This document shows positions 1 through 6,824 of a stretch of DNA of 12,011 bases, one piece after another (position 1 is the stretch's first letter; each line of letters opens with the position of its first letter). The translations under genes and the position numbers were made by a program. Under the pieces are notes generated by a model. That model made no database searches, was not told the DNA's origin, and worked only from the letters and a program-made list of their open reading frames with translations. This stretch comes from Syntrophaceae bacterium (lineage in GTDB: Bacteria > Desulfobacterota > Syntrophia > Syntrophales > UBA2185): assembly GCA_017885225.1 (NCBI GenBank), contig JAFNGM010000101.1:2526-14536 (forward strand), in the 5' to 3' direction.

Positions 1-95
1 GCATCTCTGAGGGCGCGCTCAAAGGAATGTAATTCGTCCTTGTGAGTACCGGCCCCCTTGGTAAAAAAAATCTTTGTGGGAACAAAATATTTCAC
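1..95 (-). CDS. pdaD: Pyruvoyl-dependent arginine decarboxylase, N-terminal part (runs off the left edge)
   Basis: Reading leftward from a GTG at 95-93, the first 31 codons encode a peptide beginning [14 protein letters not shown] and continuing with [15 protein letters not shown]. This pattern (P-K-x-F-F-T-K-G, then H-K-x-x-L-x-S-F-E-x-A-L-R-D-A) is what I know from the start of bacterial PvlArgDC proteins, which convert arginine to agmatine for polyamine synthesis or acid resistance. A strong ribosome binding site AGGGAGGTG (101-109) lies 5 nt before the GTG and fixes the start. The self-cleavage site and the rest of the protein lie outside the window, so the call rests on the N-terminus alone. 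It reads in the same direction as the protease gene upstream of it. Confidence 0.8.
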   Translation of the reverse strand, partial: MKYFVPTKIFFTKGAGTHKDELHSFERALRD

Positions 96-332
96 GTCTC
101 CACCTCCCTAAAAATCATTGTCCCCATATCTCGATGAGAGCCGTCAGGGTATTGTTATAGTACTTTCGTAACAGATAACAGTTTAGGATAACCAAGAGCT
201 ATTGGTCGTCTCATTATCAGCTTGTTGTTTCTATGTCAATGAAACCTTTGAAAGAAGTCTCTCTTCGAGGTGTAAGACCCTCAGAATCAAAGAATTATTA
301 TTAAATTTAAGCAGTTATTGATGTGCGTTCGG

Positions 333-378
333 AAATTTCTAAGAGCTTTGAAATAGTGTTCAAAGCTCTTAGAAATTT
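333..378 (-). terminator. 20-bp perfect hairpin over the stop codon of the Do-family protease gene
   Basis: Arms at 333-352 and 359-378 are perfectly complementary (20 bp) with a 6-nt loop. The hairpin begins inside the protease gene's TAA stop (377-379). There is no uninterrupted U tract after it on the minus strand, so it may act as a terminator, a 3'-end-stabilising hairpin, or both. The plus-strand side is T-rich. Confidence 0.5.
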
Positions 379-1843
379 ATTTCGTTGATTCTTTTTTCAG
401 CGTGACAAAGAAGGTCGTTTCCCCTCTCTTGATTAACAACAGAATCGTTTCTTCCTGAGAATCTTTCGTCATTTCGTTGAGAAAATCTTTGATGGAGAAA
501 ATTTTTACCTTATTGATCTGGAGAATAATATCCTGGGCTTTCAATCCGGCGTCATCGGAAGGGCTTCCCTCCCGAACCTGGGTGATAATAACCCCGTATT
601 TATCGGAAAACCCGAAATGTCTGGCCATCTCGGGGGTAATATCCTGGACGGTCATGCCGTAGTGTTCGCCAATTTTGCCTTTGCGGGCGATCTCTTTCTC
701 TTCCTTTCGTTCACCGATGATGACGTCAATCTTTTTTTCCTGGCCATCGCGGATTAATTTCACAGGGGCCTTCTCTCCTGCTTTCAACGCGGCAACAATT
801 CTCAATAAATCCTTGGTATTCTGGATTTTTTTCCCGGCGATTTCTATAATGATGTCACCTGTTTTTACACCTGCTTTGTCTGCGGGGTCCCCCTCAAATA
901 CCTGACCCACGAGGGCGCCTTTTACATTTTTCAGCTTCATAGTTGCGGCAATGTCATCGGTGATATCCTGGACGGAAATCCCCAGCCAGCCGCGGCTCAC
1001 ACTGCCCTTTGCCTTGAGATCATCGAGAATGCTCTTTGCCGTGTTGATAGGAATGGCAAAACCGATCCCGTGTGCCTGAGCAACAATGGCGGTATTGATA
1101 CCGATGACTTCTCCTTCGAGGTTGAAAAGAGGACCGCCGCTGTTGCCGGGATTTATGGAAGCATCCGTTTGAATGAAATTATCATACGGGCCCGAACCTA
1201 TGACACGTCCCTTGGCGCTTACGATTCCCGCGGTGACCGTATGTTCCAGCCCATAGGGGTTGCCGATGGCAAAAATCCAATCACCAATGCGTAATTTATC
1301 TGAGTTGCCAAGCTTCACCACGGGCAGGCTGTTGTCCGGATTAATTTTTATCAGGGCGATATCGGTAGAGGGGTCTTTGCCTTTCACTTCCGCATCGTAT
1401 TCTTTGCCAGTCGCAAGCTTGACCCTGATCTTGGTAGCCTTCTCCACAACATGGTTGTTGGTGAAGATGTAACCGTCGCTGGAAATGATGAATCCTGATC
1501 CGAGGCTCTGCTGTTTGAAGTCCCTTTCCGGCGAATTTTCAAAAAATCTTTTGAAAAAGTCATCCTCGCCGAAAAATCTCGGGTAGGGCATGCGTTGACC
1601 AAAAGGATGACCCGGGCGACCTTTAGTAATGGTTGTCGTCCTTATATTGACCACGCTGGGACTCAATGTATCCACGAGGTCAGCAAGAGACGCCGGTGCT
1701 CCCGCGAGCTTTCCCGCAGGAGCAGCAAAGGCCATATCTGCATCCGTTTCCCCAGGATAGAACGTAACATGTGCCGGATATAGAGAGAAGAGAAAAACTA
1801 CAAGGGGAATCAAAAACAAAAATATTTTAGGTCTGTTTACCAT
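377..1843 (-). CDS. htrA: Do-family periplasmic serine protease with two PDZ domains (HtrA/DegP/DegQ type)
   Basis: This 488-residue protein is a typical full-length HtrA/Do protease that degrades or refolds damaged proteins in the periplasm. Residues about 6-24 are a hydrophobic signal segment. The chymotrypsin-like domain shows the full catalytic triad: His131 in TNNHVV, Asp161 in STDIALIKI and Ser235 in NPGNSGGPL. PDZ1 spans roughly 285-378 and PDZ2 roughly 395-485. A ribosome binding site GGGAGG (1858-1863) lies 14 nt before the ATG. The gene is preceded by a terminator hairpin (1920-1946), so it probably has its own promoter between 1844 and 1920; I see no clear sigma-70 boxes there. The long hairpin at 333-378 closes it. 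Whether it is DegP-, DegQ- or DegS-like cannot be settled here, though two PDZ domains exclude DegS. Confidence 0.96.
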   Translation of the reverse strand: MVNRPKIFLFLIPLVVFLFSLYPAHVTFYPGETDADMAFAAPAGKLAGAPASLADLVDTLSPSVVNIRTTTITKGRPGHPFGQRMPYPRFFGEDDFFKRFFENSPERDFKQQSLGSGFIISSDGYIFTNNHVVEKATKIRVKLATGKEYDAEVKGKDPSTDIALIKINPDNSLPVVKLGNSDKLRIGDWIFAIGNPYGLEHTVTAGIVSAKGRVIGSGPYDNFIQTDASINPGNSGGPLFNLEGEVIGINTAIVAQAHGIGFAIPINTAKSILDDLKAKGSVSRGWLGISVQDITDDIAATMKLKNVKGALVGQVFEGDPADKAGVKTGDIIIEIAGKKIQNTKDLLRIVAALKAGEKAPVKLIRDGQEKKIDVIIGERKEEKEIARKGKIGEHYGMTVQDITPEMARHFGFSDKYGVIITQVREGSPSDDAGLKAQDIILQINKVKIFSIKDFLNEMTKDSQEETILLLIKRGETTFFVTLKKESTK

Positions 1844-1919
1844 GATTCTTTATTGAACCTCCCTGCAATAAAAATCTTGATAATGATGAAACGAAACCAC
1901 ATGAAGGACAAATAAATGT

Positions 1920-1946
1920 AAACTGGGGGACCGTGTCCCCCAGTTT
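1920..1946 (-). terminator. Strong GC-rich hairpin between the selenoprotein unit and the protease gene
   Basis: Arms 1920-1930 and 1936-1946 form 11 perfect base pairs (AAACTGGGGGA with TCCCCCAGTTT) around a 5-nt loop. It lies about 80 nt behind the selenoprotein stop codon and is followed on the minus strand by a T/A-rich stretch, as expected for an intrinsic terminator. The GGGGAC core also resembles the dispersed repeat at 6587 and 8516, so it could itself be a repeat that serves as a terminator. Confidence 0.65.
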
Positions 1947-2006
1947 TACTCACCATAACGAATGTAGAATGGGTTTGCCTTGAAAGATATTTTCCCCCTT
2001 CATTTC

Positions 2007-2027
2007 AAGCCGATTACCTATCGGCTT
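2007..2027 (-). promoter_or_regulatory. SECIS-like hairpin for the C-terminal UGA (Sec69)
   Basis: Read on the minus strand, AAGCCGAT and ATCGGCTT form a perfect 8-bp stem around the loop AGGTA. The loop starts 17 nt after the UGA at 2037-2039, within the spacing known for bacterial SECIS elements, and has the GGU typical of SelB-binding loops such as that of fdhF. It lies wholly after the UGA stop at 2028-2030, so it carries no coding constraint. Confidence 0.75.
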
Positions 2028-2243
2028 TCACACCCCTCATGTGCCGCCGTAGCCGATTGTAACTTTTTTTCCTTCCACAATGACGGGAACCTGCCGAGCG
2101 CCGCCGGAGAGTTTGAGCATCTCCTGTAATTTCGACGCATCGGATTTCACGTCTATGTAAGTTGCCTTTTTACCATATGCCGACCTGGCATCATCTGTGT
2201 AGGCTCACCCCGCCTTTCCGTAAATAATAATCTCGTCTGCCAT
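2028..2243 (-). CDS. UXX-star-type glutaredoxin-like selenoprotein with two selenocysteines (Sec13, Sec69)
   Basis: From ATG 2243-2241 the frame reads 71 codons if two UGA codons are read as selenocysteine: 2205-2207 (residue 13) and 2037-2039 (residue 69), with the real UGA stop at 2028-2030. The first UGA gives Y-G-K-A-G-U-A-Y-T, the place of the CPYC active site in glutaredoxins. The fold continues with the R-Q-V-P-V-I-V segment (cis-Pro53) and a G-Y-G-G-T tail. The last residues are U-G-V, which fits the (seleno)protein family I remember as 'UXX-star' family 1, named for a C-terminal U-x-x-stop. Homology persists across both UGAs, and each has a SECIS-like hairpin (2177-2191 and 2007-2027). 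Function is probably thiol/selenol redox chemistry; the substrate is unknown. A ribosome binding site GGGAGA precedes the ATG, 16 nt after the upstream cyclic-nucleotide-domain gene, so the two are probably co-transcribed. Confidence 0.87.
2177..2191 (-). promoter_or_regulatory. SECIS-like hairpin for the active-site UGA (Sec13)
   Basis: On the minus strand ATGCC and GGCAT form a perfect 5-bp stem around the loop AGGTC. The loop starts 18 nt after the UGA at 2205-2207. In E. coli fdhF, as I remember it, the GGUCU loop sits at the same distance. This hairpin lies inside coding sequence, and its loop nearly equals that of the second hairpin (AGGTC and AGGTA). Confidence 0.75.
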
Positions 2244-2259
2244 GATTCTTTCTCCCTCA

Positions 2260-2745
2260 TTACATTTCAGTCAGAGTAGACAAACCTCTTTCGCCAACCA
2301 GAATGATCTCCGTATGGGTGAGACGGGTGGCGATAACTTTGGCAACGGCGTGCATGAATTTAAACCCCAGGGCTTTGTCTGCATTGAGCATTTCCCTTAA
2401 TTTCGCGGCGTCTAAAGAGAGCAGTTTCGATTCGTCAATACATCGGGCGCCCAATCTGTATATATAGGGTTCCACAACTGCCGACCATCCCATGGCTTCG
2501 CCCTTCGTGACAATATCCACGGTGACCTGCATTGGGGGCCTGTGTGGTCCTACGTACGTATCCATGACCATCAGGACCTTTCCCTCTACCAGCAGCAAGA
2601 GAGCTTTTGCCGGATCCCCCTTTTTCCATACCTGGACACCGGCTTTATACGTATCTTCCGTGGCAACAGCCGCAAATTTCTTTAACTCTTCATCACTAAA
2701 CCCTTTAAAAAACGCGAATTGCTTTAAGAGATCTACCGAAATCAT
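2260..2745 (-). CDS. Cyclic nucleotide-binding-domain protein without a DNA-binding domain
   Basis: This 161-residue protein is a single CRP-like effector-binding beta-roll: an N-terminal L-K-Q-F-A-F-F-K-G-F-S-D-E-E-L helix, a Y-K-A-G-x-x-V-W-K-K-G-D-P-A strand turn, L-L-L-V-E-G-K-V, and the G-E-A-M-G-W-S phosphate-cassette region, followed by a C-helix (about 120-150). CRP/FNR regulators are about 200-250 residues and end in a helix-turn-helix; that part is absent, so this is not a DNA-binding regulator by itself. The usual phosphate-binding Arg of cAMP receptors is not evident, so the ligand is uncertain. The ribosome binding site AAAGGAGGGA (2753-2762) fixes the start. It is probably the first gene of a unit with the selenoprotein 16 nt downstream, which hints at a redox or energy-sensing job (inference). 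Confidence 0.88.
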   Translation of the reverse strand: MISVDLLKQFAFFKGFSDEELKKFAAVATEDTYKAGVQVWKKGDPAKALLLLVEGKVLMVMDTYVGPHRPPMQVTVDIVTKGEAMGWSAVVEPYIYRLGARCIDESKLLSLDAAKLREMLNADKALGFKFMHAVAKVIATRLTHTEIILVGERGLSTLTEM

Positions 2746-2829
2746 GTGTCAATCCCTCCTTTCTGAAATGAGATACAAGTTCTGGAGCGTTTATCTTCTC
2801 GCCGCCTCTTTAATTTTATAATAACAATA

Positions 2830-2851
2830 TTTTATGGGTAATGCCATAAAA
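2830..2851. promoter_or_regulatory. 8-bp inverted repeat in the divergent intergenic region
   Basis: TTTTATGG (2830-2837) and CCATAAAA (2844-2851) are perfect complements around GTAATG. The repeat lies between the divergent genes starting at 2745 (minus) and 2987 (plus), where an operator would be expected. No regulator can be named. Confidence 0.35.
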
Positions 2852-2904
2852 AAATTATCATATGAAAGGCTTTGCGAAAATATCCGGAAGGGTACATAAA
2901 AGTA

Positions 2905-2933
2905 TTGCGCTTGTGAAAAAAAATGCCTAAAAT
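2905..2933 (+). promoter_or_regulatory. Candidate sigma-70 promoter for the NlpC/P60 lipoprotein gene
   Basis: TTGCGC (2905-2910) and TAAAAT (2928-2933) are 17 nt apart. The -10 box matches 5 of 6 consensus bases and the -35 box only 3 of 6. The placement, about 50 nt before the preferred ATG at 2987, is suitable. Confidence 0.4.
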
Positions 2934-2986
2934 GACAATAGCGTTTGCATAGTTATGGAATGATGCAGGGAGGAGTTTTTTCGTTA

Positions 2987-4450
2987 ATGGTAAAAGCTGC
3001 TGTTGTTTTTTCCTTCTCTATAACAAGATCGTATAAAAGATGTCTGTGTACATTCGTTTCGCTTTTCCTTGTTCTTCTTGTATGCGGGTGCGCAAGCGTC
3101 CCCGAGACAATCAGGGATATACAGAATCTCACACAGGATCACATGTCGTACATCGATAAATCTTCCTCCGAACGGGAGCTTGTCACCGCGGATGACCAGA
3201 AAAAAATGGATGATCATTATAACTCTCAGTATTTTGGACCATGGCATCGGGACAAGCCTTATTATCAGATAGATATTGTCGAGAGGGCATTCAAAAAATA
3301 CAGAAAGAATTTAGGATATGGTGAAAGTGGCAGAAAACTAAGGAAATCCTGGCTGAAGGCGTTGATTGCCAGCGCCGACCTGGAACACTATCCGAACAGT
3401 GGCCTTACCGCCATCACGATAGGGAGTGCGGATGTGCGGGTTATGCCGACCCATAAGCCCCGCTTTTTCGATGCGAGCTATTCCCACAACGGGTATCCTT
3501 TCGATACCCTGCAGGAGTCGTCTATTGCTCCTAATACCCCCTTGTACATATCCCATGTCGCAAAGGATAAGGACTGGGTGCTCGTCGAAACTCCCTATGT
3601 AGTAGGCTGGATGTCAGTAAGGAGTATCGCTTTTGTCGACAGCGATTTCATCAAAGCATGGGAAACAGGACAGTACGCGGTGTTCATTAAGGATAAAATT
3701 CCTCTCTACGATGCTGAAGGGCGTTATCTTTTCAGGGTTCCACTGGGGGCGATGTTTCCTAAAGTCGGGGAGGACGAAAAAACCATAACGCTGCGTGTGG
3801 CCCTGGCGGATGATAATGGGAAGGCGCGCATGAGAACCGCGGTAGTATCGAAGGATGCGGCAACGGCGAAACCCTTGAAGTTGGCGCATTTCAATATTGC
3901 GAAAATAGCGAACGAACTCATCAATGAGCCTTATGGCTGGGGGGGGTTGTATCAGAACAGAGACTGTTCAGCCCTGATCAAGGATATATTCGCTCCCTTC
4001 GGCATCTGGTTGCCAAGGAACTCCACTGACCAGGCTCACGAGGGGGGCACATTCATAGACCTCCAGAACCTTTCTCCGGCAGAGAAAGAAGCGATGATCA
4101 TGAAGCAAGGTATGCCCTATCTTACCTTACTATGGCGCAGGGGACATATTATGCTCTACGTGGGGAATTATCAAGGAAAACCACTCATTTTTCACAACAT
4201 ATGGAGTGTCAGAACGCAGGATTTACTGGGCAGGGTAGGCAGAAAAATAGTAGGCCATGCGGCAATTACAACCCTCAATCCGGGATTGGAATTCCGGAAT
4301 GATGATACTCCCCGAAACAATTATGTGAACAGTATTCTGGGTATGACCATTTTAATAAATCCAAACAATCCGCAACACCCCCACCCGTCCCTTCCCCCGC
4401 GAGAGGGAGGAAAACAGGAAGAGGTTTTCAGAAATGAGGTGCAAGAATGA
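2987..4450 (+). CDS. Lipoprotein with SH3 domains and an NlpC/P60 (C40) peptidase domain
   Basis: The product (487 residues from ATG 2987) begins with a basic, hydrophobic signal peptide ending in a lipobox, L-V-C-G-C-A-S, so it is probably a lipoprotein. A helical region is followed by SH3b-like domains (about 125-300; A-D-V-R-V-M-P-T-H and D-W-V-L-V-E-T-P-Y-V-V-G-W). The C-terminal NlpC/P60 domain has a likely catalytic Cys327 in N-R-D-C-S-A, His387 in R-R-G-H-I-M-L-Y-V-G and His403 in I-F-H-N. Such enzymes cut gamma-D-glutamyl-diamino acid bonds in peptidoglycan stem peptides. A TTG at 2945 would add 14 residues; I prefer 2987 because AGGGAGGA lies about 12 nt before it and it starts a proper signal peptide. 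The last ~25 codons come from a proline-rich repeat (4373-4415). The stop overlaps the next gene's ATG (ATGA). Confidence 0.9.
   Translation: MVKAAVVFSFSITRSYKRCLCTFVSLFLVLLVCGCASVPETIRDIQNLTQDHMSYIDKSSSERELVTADDQKKMDDHYNSQYFGPWHRDKPYYQIDIVERAFKKYRKNLGYGESGRKLRKSWLKALIASADLEHYPNSGLTAITIGSADVRVMPTHKPRFFDASYSHNGYPFDTLQESSIAPNTPLYISHVAKDKDWVLVETPYVVGWMSVRSIAFVDSDFIKAWETGQYAVFIKDKIPLYDAEGRYLFRVPLGAMFPKVGEDEKTITLRVALADDNGKARMRTAVVSKDAATAKPLKLAHFNIAKIANELINEPYGWGGLYQNRDCSALIKDIFAPFGIWLPRNSTDQAHEGGTFIDLQNLSPAEKEAMIMKQGMPYLTLLWRRGHIMLYVGNYQGKPLIFHNIWSVRTQDLLGRVGRKIVGHAAITTLNPGLEFRNDDTPRNNYVNSILGMTILINPNNPQHPHPSLPPREGGKQEEVFRNEVQE
4373..4415. repeat. CCCTTCCCCCGCGAGAGGG-type imperfect palindrome inside the 3' end of the lipoprotein gene
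   Basis: This C-rich then G-rich imperfect palindrome around CGCGAG looks like a repeat usually found between genes in environmental bacterial genomes. Here it is read as a low-complexity tail (H-P-H-P-S-L-P-P-R-E-G-G-K) after the end of the conserved peptidase domain. Confidence 0.4.
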
Positions 4451-6588
4451 GAGGTCTTGATGCAATTTTTTCTCCTGAATCAGTGGCCATTGTGGGGGCT
4501 TCGAACACCCCGGGGAAGGTAGGACATGACATATTCGCCAACATCTTGAGCGGTCACTATCAGGGTACACTGTATCCGGTCAATCCCAAGGCCCGGTCAA
4601 TCCTCAGTGTCAAGGCGTACCCTTCGATCACGGAAATACCTGACAGCATAGATCTGGCAATCATTATTCTCCCGCCCATGGCTTCCCTCGCGGCGATAGA
4701 GGAGGGGATACGAAAAGGGATAAAGGGGTTTGTCATTGTATCTGCGGGTTTTCGGGAAGTCGGCGGAGAAGGTCTTGAGATCGAGAACAGGATCGTTGCC
4801 CTTTGCAAAGAAGCAGAGGTGCGACTCGTGGGTCCCAACTGCCTCGGCGTCATCAATCCTCTTCCCACGGTCAGTTTAAATGCCAGTTTCTCTCCCCGCA
4901 TGCCTGCTCCCGGCAATATATCGTTTATTTCCCAAAGTGGGGCATTGTGTACGGCCGTACTCGATTTTGCCGCGGACAGGGATATCGGATTTTCCAAGTT
5001 TATCTCCATAGGAAACAAGGCGGATGTTGATGAGCTGGATCTTTTGAAGTTCTTTCATGAGGACCCCGATACTTCGGTAATCATGCTGTATATAGAGGAG
5101 CTGCGCAAGGGAGCAGAATTCGTAGCGGCGGTAAAAGAGATCACCTCCGGGGCGAGACCGACGCCGGTTCTTGCCATAAAATCTGGAAGGACAAGAGAGG
5201 GAGCTATGGCGGCGGCTTCCCATACAGGCGCGTTAGCGGGAAGGGATGCCGTATACGATGCGATCTTTAAGCAGGCGGGTATCATTCGCGCCGACTCCGT
5301 CGATGAGCTTTTTGATTACGCGAACGTTTTTTCCTATAAGCAGGAGAGCAAGCTGGGAAAGCGGACAAGAATACTGCCGCGAGGGAATCGAGTTGCCATA
5401 GTCACCAACGCCGGAGGACCGGGGATACTGGCAACGGATATGACGGTATCATCGGACCTTGTCCTTGCGAAATTTGGGAAGGAAACGGTTGCTGATCTCG
5501 CAAGCCACCTGCCATCGACAGCGAACATTCATAACCCCGTCGATGTCATTGGGGATGCGTCTTCCGAGCGCTACGAAAATGCCCTCAAGGCGGTAATAAA
5601 GGACGAAGGGGTCGATGGAGCCCTCGTCATCCTGACACCCCAGTCCATGACGGATGCCCTGGGTACGGCACAGGCCATCGTCAGGGTTGCGAGAGGAGCC
5701 GGAAAACCGATCATATGCTGCTTCATGGGTATATTCGATGTTTCTGCCGGTGTGAAATATCTTCAGGAGAACGGGTATCCTGTGTACAAGTTTCCGGAAA
5801 ACGCGGCCAAGGCATTCGGGGTAATTTACCGATACACTCATTGGCTGGAGAGACTACACCTCCCTCAGTTTACCTTGACACATGACAAGGAAAAGGCCGC
5901 CGGGGTTATTGCGCGGTATCTTGCCCAGGGGAAAACGCACCTGGACGGTCTGGACAGTATGGACATACTGAAGAGTTATGGATTTAATGTTCTGTTTGCG
6001 CAGTTTGCAAAAACCGAGGATGAGGCTGTAGAGATTGCAGAAAAAATGGCGTTCCCTGTGGTTATGAAAATCGTATCCGAACAGATTCTCCACAAGACAG
6101 AGGTATGCGGCGTCAATGTGGGTATCAGGAGCAAGGAAGAGGCAAGAGAGTCCTTCCGGGGAATAATGGAGAATGCGAAAAAGTTCCGTCCGGATGCGAT
6201 CGTAGAAGGAGTCATGATTCAAAAGATGGCCATGCCGGGGGAAGAAATAATACTCGGCATGAACCGGACCAGTTTCGGACCTTTGCTCATGTTCGGCCTG
6301 GGCGGGATATTCGTGGAGGTTTTTAAGGATGTCGCGTTTCGTCTCGGTCCCATATTGCGAAACGAGACGCACAGAATGATCCGGGAGATTAAAGGATATA
6401 AACTTCTTACAGGTTTCAGAGGACGGCCGATAGCGGACATTGAAGCGATCGAAAGGGCCCTAGTAGGGCTGTCCGATATGGTCGCAAATCATCCGGAAAT
6501 CAGAGAAATGGATATAAATCCCCTTATGGTTCACGCGGAGGGAGAAGGCGCCACTGTGGCCGATTGCCGGATCATCCTTGAGCGATAA
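4447..6588 (+). CDS. Acetate--CoA ligase (ADP-forming), fused alpha and beta subunits
   Basis: This 713-residue protein is a single-chain NDP-forming acyl-CoA synthetase. It makes ATP from acetyl-CoA (or another acyl-CoA) and ADP plus phosphate, or runs in reverse. Order of domains: CoA-binding Rossmann domain (about 5-130; S-V-A-I-V-G-A-S), succinyl-CoA-ligase-like domains (about 150-460) with I-S-Q-S-G-A-L at 161-167 and the phosphorylated His259 in S-H-T-G-A-L-A-G, then an ATP-grasp domain (about 490-713) with the H-K-T-E-x-x-G-V motif and G-L-G-G-I-F-V-E. Length is normal for the fused form. Its ATG overlaps the stop of the lipoprotein gene by ATGA, so translation is probably coupled, although no functional link between the two is obvious. 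Acyl-chain preference cannot be read from sequence. The stop codon is the first part of a dispersed repeat. Confidence 0.95.
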   Translation: MRGLDAIFSPESVAIVGASNTPGKVGHDIFANILSGHYQGTLYPVNPKARSILSVKAYPSITEIPDSIDLAIIILPPMASLAAIEEGIRKGIKGFVIVSAGFREVGGEGLEIENRIVALCKEAEVRLVGPNCLGVINPLPTVSLNASFSPRMPAPGNISFISQSGALCTAVLDFAADRDIGFSKFISIGNKADVDELDLLKFFHEDPDTSVIMLYIEELRKGAEFVAAVKEITSGARPTPVLAIKSGRTREGAMAAASHTGALAGRDAVYDAIFKQAGIIRADSVDELFDYANVFSYKQESKLGKRTRILPRGNRVAIVTNAGGPGILATDMTVSSDLVLAKFGKETVADLASHLPSTANIHNPVDVIGDASSERYENALKAVIKDEGVDGALVILTPQSMTDALGTAQAIVRVARGAGKPIICCFMGIFDVSAGVKYLQENGYPVYKFPENAAKAFGVIYRYTHWLERLHLPQFTLTHDKEKAAGVIARYLAQGKTHLDGLDSMDILKSYGFNVLFAQFAKTEDEAVEIAEKMAFPVVMKIVSEQILHKTEVCGVNVGIRSKEEARESFRGIMENAKKFRPDAIVEGVMIQKMAMPGEEIILGMNRTSFGPLLMFGLGGIFVEVFKDVAFRLGPILRNETHRMIREIKGYKLLTGFRGRPIADIEAIERALVGLSDMVANHPEIREMDINPLMVHAEGEGATVADCRIILER

Positions 6589-6694
6589 AGGGGACGGTTT
6601 TCTTTATTTTGAAAAACGATAAGTATAGAATTGATAAGGCAATCAAGTTAAAAGGGAATCAAAGAAGATAGCAAGAATAAATGGAACCGCCCCC
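6587..6694. repeat. Small palindromic dispersed repeat, copy 1
   Basis: The left end AAAGGGGACGGTTTTCTTTA (from 6587) and the right end (6673-6694, complement GGGGGCGGTTCCATTTATTC) are imperfect inverted repeats about 22 bp long enclosing about 65 bp. The same termini occur at 8516-8641. No ORF lies inside. It looks like a non-autonomous element of the REP/MITE kind, perhaps moved by a REP-associated (RAYT-like) transposase elsewhere (inference). Its first bases overlap the TAA stop of the acyl-CoA synthetase gene. Confidence 0.65.
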
Positions 6695-6824
6695 ATTATC
6701 ATTCATTATCATTATCACACAGGGTAAACTCCGGGACAGCTCCTTAAATAGCATTGTTTTTTTAATCGGGTTTTTGTAATGTACCACATCGAGATGGATT
6801 TATTTTGCAACAAGGAGGTTAAAG

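Noticed and set aside
2028..2030. Third UGA read as selenocysteine
   Set aside because: The hairpin loop is only 8 nt away, too close for bacterial Sec insertion, and U-x-x-stop is the expected end of the family.
2205..2243. A 12-codon ORF stopped by UGA, or a broken glutaredoxin pseudogene
   Set aside because: Coding-quality sequence continues in frame after the UGA, both UGAs have SECIS-like hairpins at the right distance, and there are no frameshifts or other stop codons.
2830..2851. Hairpin in the divergent region as a terminator
   Set aside because: It lies upstream of both flanking genes, so no transcript would need to end there; an operator is more likely.
2945..2986. TTG start for the NlpC/P60 lipoprotein
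   Set aside because: It would place 14 unlikely residues before the signal peptide; ATG 2987 has a ribosome binding site upstream and starts a normal lipoprotein signal.
4876..5223. Minus-strand ORF within the acyl-CoA synthetase gene, and similar overlapping frames across 4450-8300
   Set aside because: These lie antisense to well-supported genes, have no family features, and reflect codon bias of the real genes.
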